DNA from: Capra hircus
Taxonomy: Eukaryota > Chordata > Mammalia > Artiodactyla > Bovidae
Direction: 5' to 3'
Assembly (NCBI RefSeq): GCF_001704415.2
Contig: NC_030820.1
Span: 39,228,036 to 39,292,035, forward strand
Length of the DNA stretch: 64,000 nucleotides
This document shows, in pieces, positions 20,578 to 31,500 of the stretch. The notes under the pieces were generated by a model. The model worked only from the letters and a program-made list of their open reading frames with translations, searched no databases and was not told the DNA's origin. The position numbers were made by a program, and so were the translations under genes. Numbering within the stretch: position 1 is the first letter of the stretch; the number at the start of each line of letters is the position of its first letter.

Positions 20578-20905
20578 GGGATTTCCTGGTGGCTCAGAGG
20601 TAAAGAATCCACCTGCCAATGCAGGAGACACAAGGTCAAGCTCTGCTCCAGGAAGATCCCACATGCCTCAGAGCAACTAAGCCCATGTGCCACAACTATT
20701 GAGCCTGTGCTCCAGGACCCGGGAGCCTCAACTACTGAAGCCCACAAGCCCCAGCACCTGTGCTTTGCCACAAGAGAAGCCGCTGCAATGAGAAGCCCTC
20801 CCACTGCAACTAGAGTAGTCCCTGATTGTGGCAATTAGAGGAAAGCCCACATGATGATAAAGCCATCACACCCAAAATTAAATAAATAAATAATTAAACT
20901 TATTT
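20578..20905 (+). mobile_element. CHR-1-type long tRNA SINE
   Basis: tRNA head (GGGATTTCCTGGTGGCTCAG), then AGATCCCACATGCCTCAGAG, GAGCCTGTGCTCCAGGACC, AACTACTGAAGCCC and GCAATGAGAAGCCC, with an AATAAATAAATA tail. The copy at 59425 has the same order. Confidence 0.85.
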
Positions 20906-21304
20906 TTAAAAAGGAGAAAACATTGAAAAAATGTGATAATTGATATTGAAGGGAACTCAGAAAATACTTTTCTTCACTGCAACAGTGGCTGCCATTTACC
21001 AAGTGAAATCACAATCTTTCACTTGAATAGTAAAGAGATTGCTGTTTTCATAGGTAAAATGAAAAGTTTAATATCAACAAGTTTGCATGGTTCAACCCAA
21101 CCATTTGTGGACTTCTGGTAACTATTAGCTTAATAACTTGATTAAAGAAAATAATTTTAATTCAGCATTGATCAGTTTTAAAATAACGTGAATTCAAAGC
21201 AACAAGGACCTTTCTGACAATTGCTGACCTCACTTAATTGTACAAATATTTGAGCATAGGGGCCATGTAGATCAATGTCCAGCAGGAAGAAGTCAGCTCT
21301 GTTT
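20906..21304. other. Intergenic sequence
   Basis: AT-rich and unremarkable, ending at the left L1 target-site duplication. Confidence 0.35.
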
Positions 21305-21317
21305 AGAAGTTTCCAAC

Positions 21318-22265
21318 CTAAAACGTGACTTGTGGAAAACAGTATGGCAGTTCCTCAGAAAACTAAAAATAAAATTACCATAAGATCCAGCAATCCCACT
21401 CCTGGGCATATATTTGGAAAAAAACCCTGTAATTCAAAAAGATACATGCACCCTGATATTCACAGCAGCACTATTCACAACAGCTAGGACATGAAAACAA
21501 TCTAGATGTCCATCGACAGGCAAATGGATAAAGAAGGTGTGGTGTGTATACAGCAATGCAACGGGATGTTGCTCAGCCATTAGAAAGGGCAAAACAATGC
21601 CATTCGCAGCAGCACGGATGGACCTAGATACCATCACACTGCGTGAAATACGTCATAAAGAGAGGGGCAAATCTCACATGACATCACTTACATGTAGAAT
21701 CTGAAATATGACACAAATAAACCCATGTAGGAAACAGAAACAGACTCACAGACATAGAATCTTGTGCTTGCCAAAAGGGAGGGGCCGGGGGGAAGGATGG
21801 AGTGGGAGGCTAGCAGAGGTAGGCTTTTATATACGGAATGCATAAACAAGGATCCTACTGCATAGAGCACGGGGATCTATATTAAACGGGCTTCCCAGGT
21901 GGTGCTAGAGGTGAAGAACCCACCTGCCAATGCAGGAGACATAAGAGACACGGGTTCGATCCCTGGGTCAGGAAGATCCCCTACAGTAGAAAATGGCCAC
22001 CCACTCCAGTATTCTCGCTTGGAAAATCCCAAGGATAGAGGAGTCTGGCAGGCTATAGTCCATTGGGTTGCAAAGAGTTGGACACAGTTGAGGCAACTTA
22101 GCACTCATGTACACTATCATAGTAAATATCCTATGATAAAGCACAATGGAAAAGAATATTTTTAAAAAATGTATATATATGTATAACTGACTCACTTTGC
22201 TGTACAGCAGAAGCTAACACAACACTGTAAATCAACTATACTTCAATTTTTAAAAAATCAAGAAA
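21318..22265 (+). mobile_element. 5'-truncated L1 insertion, interrupted by a SINE
   Basis: The end of L1 ORF2 (CCAGCAATCCCACTCCTGGG, GATACATGCACCCTGATATT) and the complete L1 3' tail (CTCACTTTGCTGTACAGCAG). Perfect 13-bp duplications AGAAGTTTCCAAC at 21305-21317 and 22266-22278 fix both ends. A Bov-tA copy at 21890-22096 splits the 3' part. No intact ORF. Confidence 0.93.
21890..22096 (+). mobile_element. Bov-tA SINE nested in L1
   Basis: GGGCTTCCCAGGTGGTGCTA head, B-box GGTTCGATCCCTGGGTCAGG, and Bov-A end GTTGGACACAGTTGAGGCAA. It lies inside the L1, so it inserted later. Confidence 0.92.
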
Positions 22266-22278
22266 AGAAGTTTCCAAC

Positions 22279-22394
22279 ATCTTCTTGAAATTTTTTCTAG
22301 GTCAGACTTCCAACACAGTGTCATACGTGTATCAGTTACAGCAACGACAGTGGAGAACTTGTGCTTTCCTAGCATATATTTTTCAGAGCCTTGT
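22279..22394. other. Intergenic sequence
   Basis: Short unannotated stretch between the L1 and a MER5-like element. Confidence 0.3.
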
Positions 22395-22550
22395 CACCCA
22401 AAGTGTAGGCCACTGACCTGTACCACCTGCATTCCTGGGAGCTGCTTAGAAATGCAGAGTTGCAGGGTCCACTGTAGACCTGTCAGATCAGAACCCACAT
22501 TTGCACAAGATCCCCAGGAGTTGGGTTAGGGTGAGGCTGTGGGCCTGCTT
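22395..22550 (+). mobile_element. MER5A-like DNA transposon fossil
   Basis: GGGAGCTGCTTAGAAATGCAG, then CAGATCAGAACCCACATTTG and AGATCCCCAGGAGTT, follow the word order of MER5A, an ancient non-autonomous hAT element. No coding capacity. Confidence 0.65.
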
Positions 22551-24289
22551 GTATTTAACATGTGCTGGTGGAATTTGGGGTCTCCATCACACAGAGAATG
22601 TTACCAGTTGTTGCCCCTGGCAGGAGGTTTGGCCTGGGAAGACTTGATAGCTTGAAGTTTTAACCAGAGACTACTAATGCTGACTAATGATGGACTGACT
22701 TGTTTGGAAAAATGCTACCAGGGAAAATTCATCGAACCCTTATTACTGATATAAACTCACTGATTTCTCACATAACTCTGTGAGGTTGTATTGATGGGAA
22801 ATGGAAGAGCCTGAAGAGGTGGCATGACCAGGAAGTGGGGACATTTAGCTGAGGGCAAGAAGGTCATTGGTTCATAGAGATTAAACTGTTGGGAGTGGGC
22901 AGATGTGTCTGTATGGGAGAATTCAAATGGAGAGTAAAATGCAGAGTCTTGACTGCGTCCCCTTATCGAGGGGACCTTGTCGCGGAGTGTGATGTGACAG
23001 CAGAAGGAGATAACACGCTTCTAACTCCAAATCGTGAAAACAACTGATTTGGGTTCTGCCAATTTGACCCCAAAATAACAGCCTGAAAATTCCACCCGGG
23101 TGAGCCAGAGAGAGAGGAGCCAAGTATGTCATCATTTCACGTCATCTCCTATCTCGTCCACTGGAGAAAACGACTCCGTTCTACACTGCCCAACCTCCAA
23201 ACTCCAATAACCGATATTCCTGAGAAACAGGTTAACGCAGCCCTGTAATGAAGGCTCTCACGCTGGCATGATCGCAGCACCAAATCTACAGATTCTGAAC
23301 CATTTTCGCTTTGCTTTCACGTGCTCCAGGTGCAGATGGTAAGAGGGAGAAACGGACGAGCTCCTTGTGAAAGATGAAGCTTGAAGCAGCACCTCATCAG
23401 ACAGCACCCAGCGCCGGCACGTCCCCGCCACCTTCTGTCGGTTCTCTGCCTCCACTCTGGCTCTCAAAGCACTTGGCTGTGGAAACCACTTATTGTTTCA
23501 CACCTGCAGGCGAGTTAACAGGCCAGCCCAGAACCATGGCAACTGGCAAGAGTGTGAGAAGGAGAAATCTCAGAGCCCAGGCCGCTGGGCATCCCTGCTC
23601 AGACTCAAGCAAGGGTGATGTCCAGGCTGGGGACAGCGGGGCTCGGGGTGGGGGGCAGTTCCAACCCCAAAACAGACTCAGAGTCCACTCCCACCAGCAG
23701 GCCCCTACCTTGATCCTTGTCTCCTGGGGGTGGCCTCGGGGAAGGCCCAGTGCCCTGGTGTGAGCTGCAGTGGGACTTGGCTGGCAGGGTGATTTGGGTG
23801 TTGTTTCTGGCTCTTTAAACCCCAAAGTCTGATTGTGCAGCCCCCTGGCACAGTCTGGGGGTTAGCCAAGAGCCCCGAGAAAATAATTTATTTCCTTCAG
23901 CTGGCCAGGGTGCGTCCGGCCATCTGCAGCCAAGTGCCACCCACACTGCTGTGGAGATTGAGTTATTCAGGTCAAGTGCTGGGAAGAACTCACTCATGAT
24001 CATTGTTATTTGAAGTCCTTTGATCATCAGCTCCATCCACTGGATGGGAGAGAATATTGGTTTAAACTTTTATTTGCTTTTCATACCCGGTGGTATAGGT
24101 TTTAAAGCTATTTCTTCAAACTCTTTGATGCACTTTCCACTGAGAGGTGGCCTCTGGGCCCCTCCCTTGAAACCTCTGTGACTGCTTCTTGGAATCAAGT
24201 GAGTGGGGGTGACTCTGCATGACTTCTGAGACAAGAAGGGGGAAAGGCCAGCAGTTTCTCCCCAGGGCTCACTTGGGACTCGCAGATGC
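22551..24289. other. Intergenic sequence with possible MIR trace
   Basis: 22741-22825 (ACATAACTCTGTGAGGTTGT...) resembles MIR weakly. 23290-23800 is moderately GC-rich with a 129-codon frame but no recognised product. No gene supported. Confidence 0.35.
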
Positions 24290-24566
24290 CATGCTGTGGG
24301 GAAGCCCAAGCTGCACACAGAGGCCACATATTGGTGCTCGGCTGACGGCCTGAGACGAGATCCCAGCCAACAGCCAGGATCAACCCCAGATGCACAGGGA
24401 GGAGGTAACCCCTGACTCTGGCCCCTCCACCAACTCGGAATACTTGCACGAGAGACCCCAGCTGGACCCCATCACCCCAGAACCATGAGAGAGTAATAAA
24501 GTGGTGGTTGTTTTAAGTCACTAAGTTTTGGGGGGATTTGTTGTCTAGTAGCAGATAACTGAAACT
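24290..24566 (+). mobile_element. Possible MLT/MST-class LTR fragment
   Basis: The right end, TGGTGGTTGTTTTAAGTCAC followed by AGTTTTGG, resembles the 3' end of ancient mammalian MaLR LTRs. The left part is too diverged to place the boundary. Confidence 0.4.
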
Positions 24567-24806
24567 CTAGTCCTTCGGCCACCTGACGCGAAGAACTGAC
24601 TCATTGGAAAAGACCCTGATGCTAGGAAAGATTGAAGGCAGGAGGAGAAGGGGACAACAGAGGGTGAGATGGTTGGATGGGATCATCGACTCAGTGGACA
24701 TGAGTTTGAGTAGACTCCAGGAGTTGCTGATGGACAGGGAGGCCTGGTGTGCTGCAGTCCGTGGGGTTGCAAAGAGTCGGACACGACTGAGCAACTGAAC
24801 TGAGCA
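24567..24806 (+). mobile_element. BovB LINE 3' fragment
   Basis: ACTCATTGGAAAAGACCCTG, GAGATGGTTGGATGGGATCA and GTCGGACACGACTGAGCAAC with an ACTGA tail match the 3' end of BovB. The frame encodes remnants of the end of the polyprotein. Confidence 0.9.
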
Positions 24807-24849
24807 GATATACACCTTTCGTTTTTAGAGCATCGTCTGGTTTCTAGAT

Positions 24850-25060
24850 GCTTGAATGTGATTTTTTTCTATTTGGTCTCCACATCAACTTTGTGTGGAA
24901 GGTATTCAGATTCATTAATCTGGACATGAGGGAAATGCCTATGAATGTTGAATGCCTTGCCCAACATCACAAGGCTCGTTGCCTGAGATGTAGAGAGACC
25001 AGAACCTGAGGGATGTCTGGCTCCCTGACCCAGTGCTCTTCCCATGAAGTGATGTGGTCA
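24850..25060 (+). mobile_element. MIR-like SINE fossil
   Basis: The order CACATCAACTTTGTGTGGAA, TGAATGCCTTGCCCAACATC, ACAAGGC and GGCTCCCTGACCCAGTGCTC parallels MIR. Strongly diverged. Confidence 0.5.
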
Positions 25061-25989
25061 GGGCCCAGAGGAACAGGGTTTATCATTATCTCACCTCCTG
25101 AACTATTTAAAACACCATCAGGATGTGTCCTGTGTACATGCCTTCTGTACCTTAGCATCTTCCAAATACTGGGTCCGTGTCCCAGCAACTACAACTGTGG
25201 AACAACAAACCACCAAAAGCCTAGTGGCTTAGAACAATAGTCCTTCATTATATTCCATTGTTTTGGTGGGTGAGGAATTCAGAAGTGGCCCGACTGGGTG
25301 GTTCTGGCTTAGGATCACTCATGAAGTTAACGTTAGATGTCACCTGGGGCTGTAGTCAAGTGAGGGACTGATGGACTGGAGAGTTCATTTCCAGAATGGC
25401 TCCATCCCACAGCTGTCGATCTCCCCAGCACTGCCATAGTGTCCCCACTATGCCTTTCTCCAGAGTAAGCCATCCAAGGGGCCAAGGTGGAAGCAGCAGT
25501 ATTTTATGACTTATCTTGGAGACTCACACCGTCACTTGTGCTGTGTTTTCTTGGTCCCCCTGGTCCTCTCTGAGTCAGTGCAGGAGGCACTCTGGGTGTG
25601 AGCCCCAGAGTGATGGGCCCCTGGGGCCATCTTCGAGGGTAGCCACCACGGTCAGTACTGTTGCCCTAATTCACAGGAGAGGCCAACAACTCAGAGAGGT
25701 TGGGAGTTGAGGGCTGGAGGCTGAGCAGGGAGCCTGCAGACTGAAGGCAGTGCTGTCTGACTCCCTCTCCACCTACAATAAAAGGTGGTTCATAGTGTAT
25801 TTTGATGCATATATTAGGATTTTCAGAAACACCTTCAAAGTTAGGAAGTTCCTTGGAGCACCATCATGGAAGGAAATATTGGGTGCGTAAGCCAAGTGGA
25901 GGCCTTTACTTTCTTCAGTTGATAAAGGCCTCACTTTATTGGGGCTGAAATTCTGCCTTTTACCTGGGTGCCTGCCTTTGAAACCATGT
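25061..25989. other. Intergenic sequence with an old interspersed repeat
   Basis: 25195-25440 (ACCAAAAGCCTAGTGGCTTAG, GGTGGTTCTGGCTTAGGATC) looks like an ancient mammalian repeat that I cannot name with confidence. The remainder is unremarkable. Confidence 0.35.
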
Positions 25990-26222
25990 GTCCTTTCTAA
26001 AAATTTTTATTGAGGTATAATGGATTAACAATGGCGTGTTAGTTTCAGGTATACATTATATCTCAATAAATACATAAATAAGCTACAAGGATGTATTCTA
26101 CAAAATGGGGAACATAGCCAATATTTTACAATAACCATATGTGGAATATATAATCTTTAAAAATTGTAAATCACTATACTGTACACCTGTAACTTATATA
26201 ATGCTACATAGTAGCTATGTGC
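25990..26222 (+). mobile_element. L1 3'UTR fragment
   Basis: TTTTATTGAGGTATAATGGA and GTTAGTTTCAGGTATACA resemble old L1 3' regions; the A/T-rich end has CACTATACTGTACACCTGTA. Confidence 0.6.
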
Positions 26223-26325
26223 TATGCTTAGGCGCTCAGTCCTGTCTGACTCTTTGTAGCCCACCAGGCTTCTCTGTTCATGGGGATTCTCTAGGCAAGA
26301 ATACTGGATTGGACATAGCAACTAT
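26223..26325 (-). mobile_element. Bov-A SINE fragment
   Basis: Minus strand shows CAATCCAGTATTCTTGCCTA and the GTCAGACAGGACTGAGCGCC end. Shorter than a full unit. Confidence 0.8.
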
Positions 26326-27255
26326 AGTTCAGTTTTTTAAAAAAAGACAAAGAAAAAAACACCAAGGCTTCCTTTTCTTAAGTAGGTGGGTAATATAGAA
26401 AGACATTGGTCTTAGTTTTTTGTTTTTTGTTTTTATAGACCCCCCAAAGCTGATGTTATAGATTTCTAATAGTCTATTAGGGTTAAAATTACATCTACTT
26501 TCTTTAATTTTTGGCATACTTTACATTTTTTACTTGAAAAAATAGTGAACCTTAAGAGTTATGAAAAGGTGTGTTTCACTGTAAACTTAATTACATGAAA
26601 ATTGAGAAGAGAAATATGAAGACCGTTAACAGAGGAGATAAACACACAGTACACAAATACAGGTCTATAGTTAGTAAAGAAACATGAGGAAAGATTGAGC
26701 TCCACTAAAAATGGATAGGAAGCTAAAGGTAACACACTTTTATAAAATTCACGAAGAAATTACATCTATACTCTGCCTTGTTAACTTCACATTTGGGAAT
26801 TTATCTTACAGATATAAAAGCAGAAGCTATATGTCAATCTGTAAGATGAGATGGTGTTGACCACTGGTGCGTTTATTATAAGAAACATTGGAGACCACCT
26901 GTGCATTCAGATGGTTGAATAAATAAAGTGTGGCTACATGAAGGAATAATATGCACCCATTAGAAGGATTAATTAAGGGAGGGGTGCCCATGACATGTTT
27001 CAAAACTTAGAGAGGAAGTTACTGAATGATGTGTGTTGTTGGATGCTATTTCTATAAAAAAGGAAAGCTCGTGTCTTTGTATGAGTTTGCATTAATCTGC
27101 AGAGAATCTGTTTATTGATCAGGGGTGTGACATGGAGGGGCAGATAATTAGTTTTAGAAGGGAAAAAGTACAGAACACACTGTGTAAAGTACAAATCTAT
27201 ACTTTGGCTATTTCATTAAAATCTCAATGCTGATCAGTAATCAATCTTCCTTAAG
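26326..27255. other. AT-rich sequence, possible old LINE
   Basis: 26870-27000 (ATGGTTGAATAAATAAAGTG, GGCTACATGAAGGAATAAT) looks like an old L1-type 3' region. Not placed with confidence. Confidence 0.35.
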
Positions 27256-27271
27256 AGAGGCCACTGTTTTG

Positions 27272-27399
27272 TTTTGTTTTGTTTTGTTTGGCCTTACCAC
27301 TCAACATGTGGAATCTTAGTTCCCCGATCAGGGGTCGAACTCATGCCCCCTGCAGTGGAAATGTGGAGTCTTCACCACTGGACCCCCAGGGAAGTCCTA
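27272..27399 (-). mobile_element. CHR-2-type SINE with target-site duplication
   Basis: Minus-strand GGACTTCCCTGGGGGTCCAG to a (GTTTT)n/(AAAAC)n tail. Perfect 16-bp duplications AGAGGCCACTGTTTTG flank it at 27256-27271 and 27400-27415. Confidence 0.93.
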
Positions 27400-27415
27400 A
27401 GAGGCCACTGTTTTG

Positions 27416-28161
27416 CATTTTCTTCCTGGCACCTGCCGGCCCCTTCAAGTGGACAGTGCCAGGCCTTCCTTTTCCCTGTACCGAAAATGAGGATGCTGAG
27501 ATTTCCCTGCAGGAAGGTGATGCTGGTAGCTGTTTTCAGTGTCCCATATCAGCCATCGACATGGAGGACAAGACAAGGTGATACTTTTTAAAGTGAGAGG
27601 GAGGCGATATCATTCACATGCCATCCTCGCTGGTTCCAAGTGTGGGGGGCGGGATGGGGTGGGGAAGAGCTTTGTTGTGGGTACACTGTGCCCTCTTGGA
27701 GGGAGGGAGGCATCCAGCCCTTTGCCTGCACTTAGCCTGGCGGCCTTTTCTGAAGAATATTGATCAGAAGTGCTAACCTCTGCCATTGTAACAGCAGAAT
27801 GCAGTCCCCGAGTATTTACGGAAAAAAGCTTTTCTTTGCCAGACTATTTTCTGAAGTCAGAAAGATCCTTTCAGAAGCTCTAATAGCAAGCCCCTGCCCA
27901 CTTCACGCCCGCCTGAGAGCCACACTCCAATTTTCAGGCCCCCAGGACCCCGTGTTGATCTGGAAGCTGGTGAGCATGACCTATTTATAGAAAAGATGCT
28001 CTGTCTAACCTGACAAGCATCTTGCTGGAGGGTGAGGTGGGATATGTAAGTGGAAGACTGAAATTATACCGAGACACACAGGGAACCGTATTCTTGTCCC
28101 CGACAGAATTTACTCATTTATTCTTCATTTCCTAAGTCAGTGTTTTAGGCAGAATTTGGGG
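27416..28161. other. Intergenic sequence
   Basis: No gene or repeat supported. Confidence 0.35.
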
Positions 28162-28262
28162 GACTTCCCTAGTGGTCCAGTGGCTAAGAGTCTGTGCTTG
28201 TTTGATCCCTGGTCAAGTAACTAAGATCCTGCAGCCTCCACAGCATAGCTAAGAATAAATAC
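28162..28262 (+). mobile_element. CHR-2-type SINE
   Basis: GGACTTCCCTAGTGGTCCAG start, then TTTGATCCCTGGTCAAGTAA. The middle of the tRNA part is shortened. Confidence 0.85.
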
Positions 28263-28402
28263 AAATTTAAAAATGTTTAAAGAGAATTTTGATCACATAA
28301 TGTCATCTGATATTGTGATAGCAATATGTTTGCTTGAATGAAACTAGTCAGTGTTTTCCATGTCTGACATGGTCCAGAAGGGAGGCTACTAAGAATTCTT
28401 AA

Positions 28403-28510
28403 TTTTTTTTTTTTTTTTTGGCTGTGGTGCATGACTTGTGGGATCTTAGTTCTCCAACCATGGATCAAATCCATACTCCTTGGCAGTGAAAGTGCGAAGT
28501 CCTAACCACT
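28403..28510 (-). mobile_element. CHR-2-type SINE with target-site duplication
   Basis: Minus strand: AGTGGTTAGGACTTCGCACT, ATGGTTGGAGAACTAAGATC and an A-rich tail. Near-matching flanks AGAATTCTTAATT and AGAATTCCTAATT suggest a duplicated target. Confidence 0.85.
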
Positions 28511-28554
28511 GAGAATTCCTAATTTCTCCTTTGTTCTATAAGGAGCAAAATTCT

Positions 28555-28590
28555 TGTGCGGGGGGTGGGGGTGGTGGTGGTGGTTGAAAA
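28555..28590 (+). repeat. G-rich (GGT)n tract
   Basis: GGGGGGTGGGGGTGGTGGTGG: simple G-rich sequence. Confidence 0.85.
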
Positions 28591-31500
28591 AACAGATGAT
28601 GGGGTCCCACCACACCTATTGGTAAGAATCTAGGTGGTGGGGGATTGGGTAGGACTCAGAATTACGAAGGCTCCCTAACAAATAAAATCACCCAGCTCCC
28701 TTTTATGAGGAACCAAGCATTAAAGGTGAAACATACCTTCAAAGTGAGCTCCTGCTAACAGTCAAAAGCTAAAAAAAAAAAAAAAGCCAAAAGGATTCAG
28801 GCTCTACTTGGCTCCCAGGATGGCAGCTCCCCATGGAGGTCAATAAATGTCTTGGAAGTAACAGGGACTCGGCAAATATTTGCAGATGGACGAATGGATG
28901 CTTTCTGCAAAGCTTGATTGTCTAATGTCCTGGAAGTTCCCTGCTGTCCAGGGTATGGAAGTAGCCCAGGATGCTGGTAGGGGCCACCTGGCCAGGTTGT
29001 CTGAATGTGATGTTTGATGGCTGGAGTCCTGAGGTGAGGCCACAAGTGGGCTTCAGGTGCACCAAAGGGGGTATTATTACACCCTGTCTATCACTTCTTC
29101 ACAAGACAAAGCCTCCAACCTGGACCCTTGCTCATCAGGGTCAGGGGCTCCAGAAGAGTGACTGGTAACAAGGGCTGCTCTGGGGAGATGGGGTCCAAAG
29201 CCAGGGCTCACTGTGGGCCTTGATGCAGAAGAGAGGAGCAGGGGGGCATTGAGACATAGGAGTGTGATGATGTTTAATCTTGGCTTCCAGGTTATGAACC
29301 AAGAGGTCGTTTTTTTTACACATCAGCAAACCTCCCCGTACCCATCCTGGCTACTATTTTGGATACTTATTAAGGCTTTGGTTAAAAAAAAAATGCTTTT
29401 GAACAACTTCATCTGATAAAAATGTGAACCATCTTCTGTTAGATGCCAGGATAAACTTTATTTTCCTTCCAACTATAATGAAAACACGAGGAACATATGG
29501 CACGTGAGTGCTGTGTTTCTACTTTATTGAGTCGTCACAGTAAATCAGAATTAAGGAGGGAGGGCAAACTGGGGAGTCAGGTAATGGCCATTGGTGAGCC
29601 GTGTGCTCCTTGGGGGTGCGGCGCCCCTCACCGAGGGGCACTGTGCCAGCCAAGTGGCTTACAGAAACGGTCTACACCGACGTAGGCACGAACCAGGTAT
29701 GGAGCATCAGGAACATTAAATAATGTGAGACAGCAAAAGAGAAATCAAGTGACACCTTATAACTTAATTTACCATATTTATCAAATTCTATCATTTACAT
29801 GGACTAAATATTGTAGACCTGGAAAACCCAACAAAACATTCACTTAACGTGTATGTCATACTAGGTACTGAGTGCAACGAAGACATGGTTGTTTCCTGTG
29901 GAATTTCCCACCGGGTGTGGACATGCCCCTTCAGTTGCTATGAGGGTAACACAGTTACATCTAAGACGTCACAGTCATCGTAAAAGCACCCGTCCTGCCT
30001 GCAGATACAACAGTAGATGAAGTGTGGGTGGTCACTCCCAAGGAGGGTCAGGAACATGTGACCTGCGTTGTCTAAGGATCCGAAGGAGCTCATGGTAAGG
30101 ATGAGGGTCCCACCAGCCAGCCTCTCTCAGAGTCAAGGCTGAAGCCCCCTTTCTTCCCTGAGGCAACTGGGAAGACCTTTCCTTAACCGCAGGAAGACAC
30201 CGTGACAGTCCCTTCTTCTTCACTGCTGTCTAATTAAGGTTTTACTACTTAAAATGTCATCATTTTGTGGAATTACTATTTTTTTTTAAGTATAAACACC
30301 TACTTAGTGAGACTAGAGATGACCATCTTTGCTTCAGGTGGAAATCAATGTGCAGAGAGGTGGGAGGAAGACCTGGGCCTGCCTGGAAGCCCGAGAGTCT
30401 TCTCCATTTGGGGCCAGCAAGGGCCACTTGTGTTTACAGATGGCTGACTTACTAATGTCATGAGTCAGCACGGTGACTCAGGTGGGTGCCCACCGGATAA
30501 GTGACCCTTGGAAATTTTGCTGAAAGGCATTTATTACAGAAGTTCAATATTTGCTTTTCTAAGTGAAAAAAAGAGAGAAAAAAAACTTGATCATTTCAAT
30601 TTTCCACCCCAAATAACAAAAGCGATTCAAGTGCACGTGATTGCAAGCAAAAAACCTTGTCACTAGAGTCCCTGTGTTTCTAAACCAAAGCTGTTACTGA
30701 GAAGAGCCGTCACACTGCTACCTGTCCTCTGGGGTCGTAGGGTGGTCAGAATCTTTTGGGATTATAGGAAAGTCTATGTATTTGCTACCTACAACCACCT
30801 TTCCCACTCTGGGTCAGGAGGGCTGGAATTATGGGGCAGGAGTCTGTGTGTATGTGGGGGGCTTCAATATGAGTCCTGAAACCAAGTCTAAGAATTCTGA
30901 TACATGGGTGTCTAGGGCCTGAAGGTGACATGTTCTCCCAGAAGCTAGAGCTTACGTGGGACTCAGGAGCATGTGATGTCTCTCCTGTAGGATTGAGGAA
31001 CCACTGGGCCAATCCACGCTGAGCAGAAACCCGAAGTCACTCAAAGCTGGGGTCGGGGGGCGGTGGGGGGAGTGCCCGGGAGGACAAGAGTTGTGCCATT
31101 TGCTGACACAACAGAGAAGGCAGTCACTTCCGGTCACCCTTGACATTGCCACCAAGCCCGAGATCAGTGGACAAACCGTTGACAGACCAGCTGGGAGAGC
31201 TGCTTCTGCTGGAACGAACTGGGTGCTTTCTGGTCCCAGTAGTGCTCGAACCGCCCCTGCCGTGGGCCTGGCCTCAAGTCCTACCCGCCATTCTCTGTAA
31301 AGCAGAGAAACAAGCTCCCTGGAGAATCAGAAGTCCCCCTCCTTCTGACAGGAAAGCCCTTCTGAATCCTGTCTCACCGTCTCCAGGGTCTGCCTGCTCC
31401 CCCTGCCATTGTTAGGCACCAGCCCACTGGGCGGTGGGTGGTCAGGGAAGATGGTGGCTCTGCTGGGCAAGGGGCTCGGAGGGCCCAGCTGGAAGGTGGG

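Noticed and set aside
29458..29530. Minus-strand TTTATT words as the RALGAPA2 gene end
   Set aside because: The position would fit the human intergenic distance, but no linked exon or stop could be shown; such words are frequent.
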